A DNA stretch of 64,000 nucleotides from Lepidurus packardi (taxonomy: Eukaryota; Arthropoda; Branchiopoda; Notostraca; Triopsidae), in the NCBI GenBank assembly GCA_023053545.1, contig JAKZAN010000002.1, forward strand, positions 8,056,790-8,120,789, given 5' to 3'. Each line of letters opens with the position of its first letter. Positions within the stretch are counted from its first letter, which is position 1. The notes under the pieces are model-generated. The model was not told where the DNA came from. It did no database searches and saw only the letters and a list, made by a program, of their open reading frames with translations. This document shows, in pieces, positions 1-12,567 of the stretch. Both the position numbers and the translations under genes were made by a program.

Positions 1-379
1 ATTGGCGTACACCAATGGTTCTTCTGTAAAAGTCCTGTCAATAATAAGAATAGTAATTGCCAAAGGTGCATTTCTTTCCACTGGACACAAAATCTAGAAG
101 TGCCTATGGCTTTTCATTTCTTGCTTTCATTTAAAAAAAAATATTTGAAAACTATTTACCTATAGATTGAATTTGAAATGATTTTGAACTATTTTAAGTT
201 CTTTTCCAATTACTTCTACTTCGCTTGTACCTTATCTTTAACATTCAGTTTGAATTAGCCTATTGTTACCTAGGCTTTAATTATCTTGTAAATCTAATTT
301 AACTAACTGTTATTTATTAATTTTATTTAACCGTTTTCTGAGAGTGGGCCTGGAAGGTTAACGTCCCAGGCAGACCTAC

Positions 380-1139
380 CAGAGATGAGCCAGACTCGGT
401 AGGCGGATCCAGATGGTGAGCAGGATGAATGCCGTCAGGAAGAGCGAAAACAAGGAAGCGCTAGTGAGACGGGTCATGTCTTTGAACAAAGACAGTGGCA
501 GGGTGAGGGTAATGGTCGCTACGCCTACCACGCACCGTCGCAGCGTTTCCGCAGTGAGTGCTTGACTGGCTGGTAAATAAGCTGCCACCACCTTTGTTAC
601 GGTATCCCCGACGATAATGTTATAGCTCAGCATGGCCACGAAGGGATACAGGAATTGCAGAAGGATAAGGAAGGCGTGACCGGCAATTCCCAAGCTGTTT
701 CGAGCCAAAGCAGCGTAGGATTGAACTCCGGCTTTTTCTGCAGCGCTCACCAACAGAATGAGGCTAAAGTCAGTTAAGAGAGCCAGTAATAACAGGAGGA
801 AGATGCCCACAACTAATCCGGCTCGTTCGAACGCAAAAGCCATGCCTATTAAACAATCAAAGGTCACCCGGAAATTGAACCTCTTTTCCATCTTATAAGT
901 AAAACCAATTCCTGACCAATAACGCCGCTGCCGATGATTGAGTTGATGTAATTAAAAGAAGCCTGGGGTAGAGAACTTCGCTGGTCCTCGCATTTCTTCT
1001 CCTCCTAAAGAAACCCAAGTAATTTAGCAAGTTGTAGAAAAACGAAGGCAAAAAGCTTTCTTGTTCTTACCTCGACGAGCGGAAGCGTTTCTCCATCTTC
1101 TTCTCCCTGAATTGAGTCTGGCTCGCTCTTCGTTTCCAT
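380..1139 (-). CDS. SLC38A11-like sodium-coupled amino acid transporter, 5' part (exons 1-3)
   Basis: Membrane transporter of the SLC38 (AAAP) family, which couples sodium to neutral amino acid uptake. Three exons join in frame: 1071-1139 (start METKSEPDS), 917-1004 and 380-845. The family's first transmembrane signature NSIIGSGVIG spans the exon 2/3 junction and continues as MAFAFERAGL. Next come TDFSLILL, the strongly SLC38A11-like QFLYPFVAMLSYNIIVGDT, and LPLSLFKDMTRL. About five hydrophobic segments are visible. An open frame beginning MEKRF just upstream of exon 3 is intron, because the exon 2 donor (CCTGAC on the plus strand) and an acceptor at 846-847 bypass it. The donor GTAGGT follows exon 3. 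The remaining helices should lie left of 380 and beyond the window. A possible exon near 1-100 could not be placed in phase. Family call is confident; the SLC38A11 subtype is fairly confident. Confidence 0.85.
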
Positions 1140-1712
1140 GGATTCCTGTTAGGTGAAAATTTTGATCCCAGGAAAAAAAACTTTCGTTTTCGCAAACTCT
1201 GCAGCCTGACCTGTGTCACCTGGCCAGAGACTTGTTTCCAAGTTTTCAGTGATCTACTTTATCCCTTCTGGATATCGCACTCTTTCTAGTGTACTATCTT
1301 TTTCTCGATCTTGAGGTTTCCGTTGTGCTGGGTCGTCGAAGGCAAAAAAAAAAAATGAGGCAAAACAGACAAGCCACTTGTTGCCAATGCGCCTCGCGAA
1401 CACTAAGCCCACACAGGCAAGAATGACGAAAAACAAACCTTGTTCTGCGCCCACTCTCTCCTTTCCTCCGTACTCTTCTTCCTAGTTTCTGAATCGATAA
1501 AACGCGGTTCGACGTCTTCCCCTATGGCAGCTCTCGCGCAGCTGTCGTTTAAAAATCGATCTCTCAACGCAAAAGAAAACAAAGCTTTTATTAGAAGGGC
1601 CAATATCGCTTTTGTTTACAGAACTGCGAGTTTCGTCAAAAAGAACGCATGGCACATGTTATGCGAATGACCAAGAACAGAGAGATAATGGGGAAGCGAA
1701 AAGTGATTGAAG
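1140..1712. other. intergenic, no gene seen
   Basis: This lies between the transporter start and the gamma-tubulin stop, both on the minus strand. Short open frames on both strands (for example 1403-1670) overlap each other and resemble nothing known. It should hold the transporter's promoter and 5' UTR and the gamma-tubulin 3' UTR. No clear TATA box or repeat was found. Confidence 0.5.
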
Positions 1713-3460
1713 TTAGGAAGATTTAGCACTGGGAGCTGAGTCAGGAATAGCCGTCCATTGCAAGTAATCAGATTTGGTAGCGGCTGTGTATTCGTCAGCC
1801 AATTGCTGGACGACCTCTCGGCTATTGTCCAGTTCATCTAGGTTATCAATGAACATGGCTTCTTTGCGGAATTGGTCCAAAAAGGCGTTGCGTTTCCGGA
1901 GCTTGTCAAACTGGGCTAGGGTTCGGTCAAACAACTAGCAAAGGAAGAAAACAAAAGCAAACGGTAAGTGGTTGGGAACAAAACATGTTTAGAAAGAAAA
2001 AATCAGAAATTTTTTACCGCTGCCATGGAAGTATGATTAGCCAACATGAGGCCGGACACCCGGTGGGCAGTGGGCACGTATGGGGATTTATGCGACAAAG
2101 CCACCTGTATGGAAGCTGGGCCCCAGGGTATAAAAGGTGCCAATTTGCGTTCTCGAATACGCTGCAAGGACTTATGCACTTGTGTGGGATCAACTTCGCC
2201 TTGGATGATGTTTAGGATAGCAATATAGCAATGTTGAACCTGCCGATCGGTGGGCGGGGACACCATCATATTCTTGGGTTGCAATAGTCGCCGCATTACG
2301 TCCAGGACTGTTGTTTTTCTCACAGACGCTTCTTGCTACGAATTAACAAAAAAATTAATATAATAACCTTACGCAATTCACATTCGTTTGACTGAAATAC
2401 TTCGTGCTCGGTGGCCAATGGAGTATAGCCTGTCATGAGGAAATGAAGTCGTGGAGTAGGAATCAAAGGGGCAATTAGGCCAATTAGATCGTTATTCATG
2501 TACGAGGGATACCTGAAAAAGATCGGGGTGAGAAAAGGAGATATTTATTAGGGTTACTTCTAAAAGTTGTTCAAGAGGACAAACCTTAGCGTAGCTGTTG
2601 AAGCCGACATGATTGTGGACACAAGCGAGTTAATTTGGGCAAAAGACGGATTTTCTAGGTGCAGTCGATCAGTTGCAATGCGATTGAGAGCGGTATTATC
2701 CAAGACAACGACGCAATCGGCATTTTGGGTGAGGCGTTTCAGGGTCAATAACGAATTGTAAGGTTGAACTACAACGTCGCTAATTTCGTCTTGATTGGGA
2801 AAAACGGAGTATGTCTGGATTAGTTTCTTGGGGTAGCGGTCCGAAAGTCGTTCCAACATGAATGAACCCAAACCAGAGCCTGTTCCACCGGCGATGGAAT
2901 GGCAGAGTGTGAAACCTTCAATGTTTTCTGACCCCTCGGCTTCTCGATCGATAATGTCGAAGATGTCGTCAAATAGCTTTTCCCCGTGACTGTGACCTGC
3001 AGCCCAATTGTTGCCAGCTCCACCACCGTGTTTGGATAAGAAAATGTTCTCTGGATTGTATAACTGTAGAAAATAAAAACAAGTGTCACGACCATCATAT
3101 AACGAAAGTCAACTTTACTTATGTCTTTTTAGCTAAACAAAAACATGTACTTTGGCGTATGGCGAGTTCATGATACTGTTGATGACCCGGGGCTCCAAAT
3201 CCAGCAAAACCGAGCGAGGAATGTAATGCTGATCATCAGCTTGGTAGAAAAAGACGTCTTTGCGATCATGGCCTTCTGTAGCAAAGTCTTCTAATACACC
3301 CTCTGGACTAATTCCATGTTCCGCACACAGTTTCTTCCAAAATTCAAACCCAACTGTAATGTAAAACATTACTATACAGTACGTAAAAAAGCAGATATGA
3401 ATGATACGAACTTTGATTTCCGCATTGACCCAGCTGCAAAGTTATAATCTCGCACGGCAT
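1713..3460 (-). CDS. TUBG1: gamma-tubulin
   Basis: Gamma-tubulin nucleates microtubules at centrosomes and spindle poles within the gamma-tubulin ring complex. Six exons: 3412-3460, 3151-3353, 2585-3063, 2401-2512, 2018-2335 and 1713-1934. Their sum is 1383 nt, giving 460 residues, against about 451 in human. The protein starts [18 protein letters not shown], the tubulin nucleotide-binding start. It also has the gamma-specific [16 protein letters not shown], the GTP loop [32 protein letters not shown] and [17 protein letters not shown]. All junctions keep phase and follow GT..AG. The start is the first ATG and gives the canonical tubulin N-terminus. It is transcribed away from the Greatwall kinase gene, with 563 bp between the two start codons. 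Nothing looks broken. Confidence 0.97.
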
Positions 3461-4023
3461 TTTTGAAAGCTTTATGTCGTTTGACTTGAAGCTGGAAGAC
3501 AGCTAGTAAAAGCACACTCCTGCAAGCTTTTCAAATGTCACCGACCAAAACAAACAACATGGCCTTGTTCCCTAGCTGTCATCTAACGGGTTGTCCAACT
3601 ATAATTTTCGAAGCTTCATGACTGTCACTAGATGCCGTTTTAGAATATTTAAACAAAAATACTCTTTAAAAGTAGCGGGTTTCCGATTCATGAGTCCTAA
3701 CTTGCTTAGTGCATCAGCTCACCTTGGGTTCAGAAAGTGACACATATCCCGTTATATACGCCAAAATGGATTCATCTTGGACAGGATTATACTAGTTTGC
3801 ATCTAACTTTCTAGTAAGTGCCCTTTTACGTATTTATTAACTGCATAAACGGTAAAAATTGATGGGTGGTATCAATTCAAACATTGTTCCTTGTTGACAT
3901 TTGTTTTGAAATGTGCAATTTCAAATAGCAGACGGTGTTTTGAAAGTAAGAGTAAGACATCAACTCGGGATACTTCTAACCTAACTATGTATGTAGTGTT
4001 TTAGGTTGCTTCAATCCAAAGCA
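3461..4023. promoter_or_regulatory. shared divergent promoter region, gamma-tubulin / Greatwall
   Basis: This 563-bp stretch separates the start codons of two divergently transcribed mitotic genes. An acceptor-like TTTTAG ends at 4004, 20 bases before the Greatwall ATG, so Greatwall probably has an upstream untranslated exon inside this interval. No TATA box or named factor site stands out. A bidirectional promoter is inferred from the layout only. Confidence 0.45.
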
Positions 4024-7000
4024 ATGAATTCCTCCATGACCCCTTGTTCAAGTCAAAGCCGCGTTGATGTTGATTTACAGCTAGCAAATACTGGTAGTAG
4101 TACCCCAGGCGCAAATCCTATTCTGTGCCAGTATGACATGGACTTTGCCAATACTGTGGCTTGTCGCATCAATCAAGTTACAGATACAACTTTAAATACC
4201 TTTCACCACCCTCCAGATCCGCTTAGAGAAGCTACCAATACTTCGAATAATGGCAGTTCTGGTCCGTTACATGTGCCCAACAATACCAACCACGGCATTA
4301 AAAAGCCAGTCGAAGCCTCTCTCTCTTGCCGTGCCAGAAATAAGTCCTGCAAGTCAGTCGCAGAAGTTCCTACCATCCAAGATTTCACGTTACTGAAGCC
4401 GATCAGTCGAGGGGCTTTTGGCAAAGTCTTTCTGTGCTGTAAGAAAGGCTTGCCTTCGCAGTTGTACGCTGTCAAAGTCATGCAGAAGTCAGAGTTGGTT
4501 CTCAAAAACATGTCTGCGCAAGTCGTCCGTGAAAGGAATGCTTTGGCTATAACTCGGAATGCTTTTTGCGTACACTTGTACTACTGCTTGCAGTCGGCTC
4601 ACAGCGTCTTCCTGGTCATGGAGTACCTCATTGGCGGGGATTTAAAGTCCCTTCTCAGCTTGTACGACTACTTCGATGAAGCTATGGCCGTTTTTTACAT
4701 CGCCGAAATCACTTTGGCCTTGGAGTACCTGCACAGCCACGGAATCGTCCATCGAGACATCAAGCCCGACAATATGCTTCTCACCGCCACTGGCCATGTC
4801 AAGTTGACAGACTTTGGGCTGAGTCGCGTGGATATTAGCAACCGTGATCTTCATATTAGTGATTTGATCGGACCCACGCCTGCTAAAGCCCGTCCCACCG
4901 CGTTGTGCTCTCGAACGCCTGGTCAGGTCTTTTCCCTGCTCTCGCATTTGTCTTTTTCTTCGAGTAAAGAACGGCGTTGCCAAGAAATGATCCCAGCTTC
5001 TCCACAGACTTCGCCAGGAGCTCACGTTTCCACCCACCCAGCTTCAAACCAAGTCGAAGCTCACTGCCACAGTTTGACTTTTGAGGCTAGCTCGTTATTG
5101 GCTCACAGCTTGGTCTCGTCTTCTGAGTCGCTGGGTAAGTTTGTACCAGCCATTCACTCACCTAATTTCTATTTATTTGTTTTCTTAATGGGATCTTTTC
5201 TTCCTTCTCGGTAGAAGATATCCAAACCAGACTACAGTTTGATCAGAGCATTTCATGTTCGCCCGACTCGGCAAACTCGTCAGTTTCCCCCATTCGAAGT
5301 CCGCATTCCAAAAGTGCCTTATCGGTTGGTAGAGAGGAAGCATCAACAACTGTTCTTTCGGCTGTTGAGCATCTTTGTACGCCCGAGAAAGGCGTGAATA
5401 CGTCAGCAGAGGCCTTAGCATCTCCAGAAGTCCTCCGGCACGACTGGAGTACGGATTGGTCCAGCTTCCGCTACATCAGCGGTCATCGACAACTGGTGGC
5501 GTCACCCGAATACCGTAGGCCGTCTCCTCCCTGCGTGACCATTCCTTCGCCTGATTTTAAAGCTCCTGCTGCTGCCAGCTCTACAGAAACATCTCACGCT
5601 GCATTCCCAATGGGTAGGAAACGTAAGTTGGCCTTGAGCAGTAGTCCCGATCCTGCGCGAGATGGGCCCTCTAAGCGACTAGCTACTGGGCATACGGGAC
5701 TCACGCAAGATCTGAGCAAATACCGTCTCTTTGAATCGCCGTTAACCCGCCTTAAAGCTCTACCTTATGTAACTCCAGTAAGGGAATCTGGAATCCCCCT
5801 GACAAGCGTTCAAGAGCGCACTCAAGTAAAATTTTGTCTTGACCGATCGACTTTTGATCGACTAGGTCGGCTTTTGGGGAGAGTGTATTAAGTAGCCGCT
5901 TTTCCGTCTGTCATCTTTTAGGTAGCTCAAAATTATACACCCATGAGGGCTACACCCAGGTTAGCCATACATCGCCGAAAACAAAGAACTCCAGAAATGG
6001 TTACTCCAGGGCGAGCTGGGAGCGAAGCTCGTTTGTTAGGTACCCCCGATTATTTGGCTCCAGAACTACTGCTGGAAAAAACACACGGTTAGTATTATAT
6101 ACAGTGGTGCCTCCGATAACGAACGCAATCCGTTCCAGGACGGCGTTCGTTATGCGAATCGTACCTTATACGGGGTGCCGTTTCCCATAGATTCTATGGG
6201 AATAATTTTGATCCGTTCCCGAGCCCGGTCCAAAATCGCGAAAAATTTTGCATTATGACATTGGATGCCACTTCTTTTCTTAAGCCCATGAAACCCCCTA
6301 TTGGCTTTGAACTCTTCTTCCTCTTGTTCTAAAGTTTTGTGAGCTTGTCCCCGGAGTGGATCTTATAAGATCTTCATACTTGACCCTAGCTTTCTGACGT
6401 ATTATTTCCAGTGTATTGATCTCCTTACATTTGCCTTTCATTAATCCAAACTAACTGCTACCTCTCCATTTCATTATCAATCAATTTTCTGTGCATCTGT
6501 GAACAAGCTCTTGAGACTCCTTTGACCACCTTAGCTCTCATGATTGATTCTCTATTGGCTAAAATTGTTCCTATGGTTGAATTGTTCACTCTATATTCAG
6601 CTACAAGATCCACAACTATAGCTCTTGAGTCATTTTTCTCTATGATTTCCTGCTTCGTTTCAGTAGTAAGTGCTTTGCTACGCTTCCCACTACTAGCGCG
6701 TTCCATATTGGTTGCACTGGTGCAATATTTTCGCACTTAGTATGTAAAGATATACACGATTGACATATACTAAGTGCCTTAAAAAATATTGCATCCGTGT
6801 AGCCAGTATTCCATTGGCTTATCTTTACATACTGAGTACGAAAATATTGCACCAGTGCAGCCAGTGGAACGCGCTATAATAAAAGCACTGAACTTTCTAC
6901 AAATTTAAGATGTAAAAAAAACGTAACATAGCGCGTGTGAGGTTCCTAATGCGGGCCCGTGTTCATTATTCGGAACGGAACATGTTCCGACCCGCGTGGC

Positions 7001-7619
7001 CGTAACGCGGGACGTTCGTTTTGCGAGGCGCTCGTTATGCGAGGCACCACTGTATATGCAGTATTGCTAGTTCTCTTCGAAAACGTATTGGAATACATGA
7101 AGCTCAATGCTTCTACTTACAGGTTGTGCTGTGGATTGGTGGTCCCTGGGCGTTTGCCTGTACGAATTCTTGCTTGGAGGACCGCCTTTCAATGACGATA
7201 CGCCAGAGGCCATTTTCGGCAATATCTTGGCCAGGAGTAACCTTTTCTTTTCTTTTTGCTTTAAATTTGCTTTGTGTAGATACTATTTCTCCTTGCTAGA
7301 CGTCGAATGGCCTCCAGAAGACGATCCTGCCCTCACGCCGGGTGCACGACAGGCCATAGAAGCAATGCTTACTTTGGAACCCGAGAAACGTGCGACGGGG
7401 CAGACTCTCAGGCATATGCCCCTTTTTAATGACGTCGAATGGAGTCGCCTTGCCACTCATGATGTAGAACCTCCCTTTGTACCCCAACCGCAGAATGAAA
7501 CGGACACGACTTATTTTCAAGGTATTCTATTGTTTCAAGTGTTTTAGAATGAAGTATAAATTTGTTATTTAGGTCGCAATGGTCTTCAGAGTCTCAACAT
7601 GTCACCACCCAGCATGTAG
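4024..7619 (+). CDS. MASTL: Greatwall / MASTL mitotic kinase
   Basis: AGC-family Ser/Thr kinase that phosphorylates endosulfine/ARPP19, which then inhibits PP2A-B55 so that cells enter mitosis. Exons: 4024-5134, 5215-5825, 5922-6087, 7123-7236, 7300-7521, 7573-7619; sum 2271 nt, 756 residues (human 879). Glycine loop SRGAFGKV near residue 127, ATP lysine in YAVKVMQK (K151), HRDIKPDN at 243-250, DFG at 263, then [18 protein letters not shown] near 613-630. The roughly 355-residue insert between DFG and APE is the Greatwall hallmark, and [14 protein letters not shown] matches the family. C-lobe: [14 protein letters not shown] and [14 protein letters not shown] tail: FVPQP...DTTYF, ending NMSPPSM. 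The exon 2 donor is ambiguous: GTAAAA at 5826 is preferred, and a GT at 5883 also keeps frame. The 1035-bp intron 3 holds a DNA transposon. Confidence 0.95.
6102..7052 (-). mobile_element. Tigger/pogo-type Tc1-mariner DNA transposon, internally deleted
   Basis: The ends are near-perfect inverted repeats starting CAGTGGTGCCTC, the terminal motif of Tigger-like elements, flanked by TA at 6100-6101 and 7053-7054. On the minus strand an open frame at 6458-6736 encodes a CENP-B/Tigger N-terminal helix-turn-helix, with [30 protein letters not shown] and a preceding SGKRSK basic stretch. The rest of the transposase, including the DDE core, is absent, so the 951-bp copy is non-autonomous. It lies wholly within intron 3 of Greatwall and leaves the splice sites intact. 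A second element is nested inside it. Confidence 0.88.
6696..6874. mobile_element. 179-bp palindromic MITE nested in the Tigger copy
   Basis: Inverted repeats of about 55 bp begin GCGCGTTCCA and contain GCACTGGTGCAATATTTTCG, facing each other around a short centre. Flanking TA dinucleotides lie at 6694-6695 and 6875-6876, as expected of a Tc1/mariner-type insertion. The centre holds a further diverged copy of one arm (ACATACTAAGTGCC... versus ACATACTGAGTACG...), so the element looks like a partial internal duplication. It has no coding capacity of its own. It sits upstream of the Tigger remnant's open frame and must be younger than the host copy. Confidence 0.8.
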
Positions 7620-8153
7620 AAAGACTATGACAACAAAATTGTCCTTTGTTCATTTGTGACTGAGGAAGAGAAAGGGATGAAACAAATCTAGCTCAGATGG
7701 ACTCAAAAGTATGATGGACGAGTTAGTAAGCGGAAATATGGTTAGCGTTTTCTTTTAATTTTTGTTCGAATTCCTAGTTTTTATCTATTGCTTGGCTCAT
7801 CGGTATAAAAATACGATTGCATAAGCCTCTTTACCTTTTCTTGCAATGCTGCAAGTAATGTAAAAGGGGCTTGGCGAAATTTCTTGTGTTTCTGTTGTGA
7901 CAGTCAGTTTTTGTTTTTTACGGATATTGGCGACGTTTACTTAAAAAGTCGTGAAAGAAATTCTAGTTAGGTTCTTTACCGTTAAATTTCTGGCGTAAAA
8001 AGTTGGAGAGGAGCGAGTATCACATGCTTAGTGAAAATCTGTGAGAAGTTTGCTAATGCCAAGACAATTTTATTGCGTACGCCAAAAACATTCACTTCCT
8101 TGTGGTATTTCCCCTTGTCCAACTACACCTGTATTTTTGACCGTGTTTCCAGA
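7620..8153. other. intergenic between convergent genes
   Basis: Greatwall and INTS4 converge here and the interval should hold both 3' UTRs. I see no gene, repeat or RNA in it. Confidence 0.5.
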
Positions 8154-11100
8154 TTACACACCTTTTTTAATCCCTTTAGGCAAGACTAAAACTCGGACTG
8201 GTTTACAGAGCTCAATAATATGCATATCTTCACCGTAGCCCCTAGGTTTCCGAAATCCATAATTGCCGTATTCAGCATCCGCCACATCTAACACAAGACT
8301 GAGCTCAACTTGACAGGATTCAGTCCACACCTGATGAGAGACCATCACTGTAGTCTGCAAGCGCCAAAATTCTTCTCCGTCGAGTCCTACTGCGCGACGG
8401 AAGTCGCTCTTGGCAAGATGTGTTAAATGACTACTTTGATCGGGATATTTTAAGCGAATGCGCAAAAATTCTGGTTTCTCCAAGTGAAAAATGCGGCATC
8501 CAACAGGAATCCCCAATAACATGCCGCCGAGAAACTTCTTCGCGGAATCCGATTCGCCAGTTGGCTCCACAACTTCTACACGCACCTTCTGAACCTAAAA
8601 ACGTAAAAAAAACACACACACAGAAACACGCAATGAGAAAAGAAGAAGAATAAAAATAAAAAGATACGGAATAAAAGTCTTACGCTTTCAGGCATGACAA
8701 TTGGCACTTTGTAGATCTCGGCCCGTAGTATTGGTAATATGATCCTTGCCAACATCCCTGGTTTGGGGTCTTCCATCTGGTGTAATTCGGTGACTACTGA
8801 GTCAATAAAAGGCTCAGCTGGAATCTTATACTCGTCGATAAACCTAACCATGGAAAACATTATACGTGTCGCAGAACAGTTTTTATTTACTTTTTATGAG
8901 CATCTATTTGCTTGATTAGGTGCTCACATAATCCCAGAGCCGAAGTGTTGCTCGCTTTGACAATGTAAACGAGCTGTAATGACAAAGCTAGCAACCTCGT
9001 CGTCTGAACAGCCGCAATTTCGGCCGGCTTTAAAGCCGAGAACAAATACTGAAATCTACACGAAACAATTAGCTCCCATTAATTAAGATTTTGTACGCCT
9101 TAACTACTAAGTGGTAGCTACCATACCCGTTAGACCTTTCATTATTGTTAATATTGTATAGTATTCTGCTGATTAGTTGTCTTATTTGTTAACATACCTA
9201 TCTTATAGAAAGTCTAACATTCAGTATACATTAACAATAGCCCCCAAAATTTAACATTGGTGAACCCTGCTGAAAACTTGCCTAACATTACTGTAGGAAA
9301 GCAAGCCAAAAGAGGAACTGAACAGGAAAAATTACATTTGATATGTTAGAAAGACATTCATTGTTGGTCCCTAAAGTAAGCGATAAAGTAACCGAACATT
9401 TACCTTAACCCCTGCTGGTTTAACCGCTCTAGATGACTGCGAAGTGTACTGGCTTGATGTGCTCCAAGGCCGGAAGGGTTTAACCAGCTGTGATTGGCAA
9501 TTGCCTAAAATAATATTGAAATTTTATTTCAGTTGTATTTTTTACGACTTTCGCGACTAGACTAAGCGCTAGTCTATTTTTATCTTAGAAATAAAAATAT
9601 AATTTGTCTCGACAATATTGGGTAGAAATATTCTTATCAAAAGAATTAAAGCTTGAGATCTCGAACTTTTCTAGCAAAATAAATACGAAAACGGTAAAGA
9701 AATACTCGAGCTTTACTTATGCATTAAAACCTTCTGAACTGATGTATATTCTGGCGCTTTCTGAAGGCAAGACAATTCAATTCTTGCAACCCGAGAATAA
9801 GAACACGTACTTTCGCTAGCTGAACATGGCAATCAAGCTGTGTTGATATGAAATCAGCTGCGTGAGCAACTGAACTATCCATTGCCGACAAACTAGCCAG
9901 ATCTCGGCGCGCAGTTTCCCACAATTCAATGCTAGGTTCTGTCGACGCCGTTAACTGCAATAAAATCGAGTCCATAACGGTCCTAGTGTTTGCCACCCGC
10001 GGATGTACAATTTCGGTGGCATTCTCCAGCAGCTAAGACAGACAAATCATGAGCCCGTACTGAACTGAATCTCAACTATTCAATACCTGAATACAAGGTA
10101 CCAAATGTGGCATCGTATCTCTTAAATAACTATAATGTTTTTTCGTATGAGCTTCAAATAGCGCCGTCAACGTATTTCTAGCCGTGCTGGCATTGAATAC
10201 GAGAATCAGGATGCTGACATCTATTAGAGAAAGAAGTACTGACAAATAAATTCATGTTTTAATTTAATCTTACACATGGGATCTTCAATTTCTGGCTCGG
10301 CAATATCATAATACGGGTGAACTAATAATAGCTCTGGTGCTAAAGCCTGTGTCAGTTCTGGATGATTGAACCCCAGCCTCTGAAAACAGTGCCAAACCGA
10401 TAATTTGTCCTAAAATTGAATATAAGCTGTTACTTCTGGAAAATAATTCAATATACAATTGGGTGACGTTTGAGATTCTCAAGCAAGTGTTCCACGCAAA
10501 GTTGTAAACAAGCCGTTGTTGACAGCTTGCAGGAGCCTAGTGTGTCATGTAGCCCTTCACGTATTTCAACATTAGAGTCCTGAATGAGCGAGAATGAAGT
10601 TAAATGTGACTTGGAATGTATATCGAATTTCTTACTTCTAACACACTTAACATGGTTTCCACTTGATCTTCCCTGAGCACAATCAGCTTACTAAGTTGGG
10701 CTATACCCTTGATTGCTTTTAATCTCACATCTTCAATTTCATCATTGAACATATCCACCAAGAAATCTAAAGAGAGATTGGCGAACTGTGGGTTGGAGAC
10801 TCCCAATTGACACAAGGAATCAATGGTTGCATTCCGAACCTCTATTTTCCGCACATTATAAAAATGAACTAAACAAATTTGTTACTTCAATTACCCAAGA
10901 ACTCATCTTCTAGTCCATGGACGAAAGCACCACACGCTCCACTGTGTATGAAACTGACGGAATCGGTATTAATCATTTCTTGCGGTTTATCGTCACCCCA
11001 TTTGGTTCCACTTGACCACTGACCAGATGTTACAGTCTTCCAATGCCGTTCATGTGCAGATCTCTTTCTCTGTGTAAGTAATATTGGCGATTATTCAAAA

Positions 11101-12567
11101 AGAAAACTGATGGATTTTACCCTCATATCGGACATAATTTTCTTATCCAAGGTCTGCTCCAGAAATTGAGGGCTGACACTTGTGAAAAGGCCCAATATCG
11201 TCGCAGCGGAGACACGCACATTGGTAGAAATATCGTTTATAGACCGGCACAATCTACTGAACGCATCGTCAACAAGGCGCATTTCTTGTGCGCTGCCAGG
11301 AAGGGAAATCAAACTAGCGGCAAAGAAACGCAAAGGTAAGTTGTATGATGTCACTTGTGCGATGCAACAGAGCTTACTGTTCAGGGTAAGTATTAGCCAT
11401 GACCCATACAAGCTGTAGAGCAGCTTGTCGAACACTCTCGTACTCGTCGTGTAGAGCCGCACAGATACCATCATAGGCAACTATCTGTAACTTGTGACCT
11501 CTGTTGTGCAAGCGAAACTACAACATTTACGTAAAAGTCTTTGAAAAAGCAGGACAGACCATTTAATACCAAAGCTTCGTAGGCAGAAGCCCTGACGCGA
11601 GGATCCTCAAATTTCGTATAACTGACAATCAATTTTAAGAGCGTTTCTTTGTGTTCAACCGGATGCGAAAGCGGTAACAAATTGCTAATTAACTGGAAAG
11701 CACGCTCTTTTACCATGTGTCCATTACCATGAAGATGCTAAACAAACGCAAAATCAACATTAAGATTGTAAAATTAAGAATAACGCTAACTGAATTTACC
11801 TCTAAAGCCGCTGATATTAACTGGGCATAGAATTTGCTGTCCTCTGCTAAATTCTTGCTTAGCTCCGTAAGGCACCACAGTAACTGAGCTTTTACTTTCT
11901 GTGAACTTTCCTTCTTCAGAACTTCAAACAAGGATATGATAACGGTCTGAAACGAATTTCTTAATATGCTGTAGGATACAATTTAAAGAAAGGTACCTGG
12001 ACATCATTTGGAAAACGACGAACTATCTCTTGCAAAAGAGACAAAGCTCTAACTTGCACGACAGCCTCGCCTTGTTGATGTAAGAGGGCAACCAGCTTTT
12101 CCACTAAAAAACTGGAGTTCTCTTCCTACACAAGACAAAAGAGAAAAAAAAACATAGTTTCAGTTTAGCACCACTGTTCGAGTTTCGAGAATATAAATGT
12201 TTTTCTTCTTTAGAAGAGCTGGGTAACGAAATATTGTTATTTAATATAATATACAATATACATGTTGTTAATAATCTATTAACTACCTGAATTAAATCTT
12301 CTTCAGACACAAAAAGGAGCCCATTTAATGCCTCTCTGGGAGAGGGTTTCCTTTCGAATGGATAGACGTAACTGGCAGCTTTATCTTCCTCGGTGCTTAG
12401 CTTCAACTGCAAGGACGAGACTTTTTTGGGTGGTTCGGCCTTGGACAAAATGTGAAAGCATAAAAGCTCAAATAAATTAATAATTATAAAATTAGATTTA
12501 AATAACTCACCTCAAGCTGAGTAACGGCAAATTCTGCTAGCGCTCTTTTCTTCAACGCTGCAGCCAT
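8154..12567 (-). CDS. INTS4: Integrator complex subunit 4
   Basis: Scaffold subunit of the Integrator complex. It forms the cleavage module with INTS9/INTS11 for snRNA 3' processing and promoter-proximal termination in the nucleus. The gene is split into many short exons with introns mostly of 50-80 bp. The first exon (12511-12567) starts [13 protein letters not shown], matching the human start MAAAHLKKRVYEEF, and its donor is GTGAGT. Recognisable blocks in order: HEAT-repeat helices such as [16 protein letters not shown], then [62 protein letters not shown], and the C-terminal [16 protein letters not shown] and [12 protein letters not shown]. The order is collinear with human INTS4. An intron at about 9060-9400 is longer than the others and contains a weak AT-rich inverted repeat. 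Exon borders were not all resolved. Confidence 0.95.

Noticed and set aside
1-110. Next exon of the SLC38A11-like gene
   Set aside because: A minus-strand stretch beginning after a TTCTAG could encode ERNAPLAITILII-like sequence, but it does not fit the phase left by exon 3 without a stop, so it is not called.
4642-5037. 131-codon minus-strand frame within the Greatwall first exon
   Set aside because: It is the antisense shadow of the kinase coding sequence.
9060-9400. MITE in an INTS4 intron
   Set aside because: The AT-rich inverted repeat (ATTGTTAAT...) is short and imperfect and no target duplication was found.
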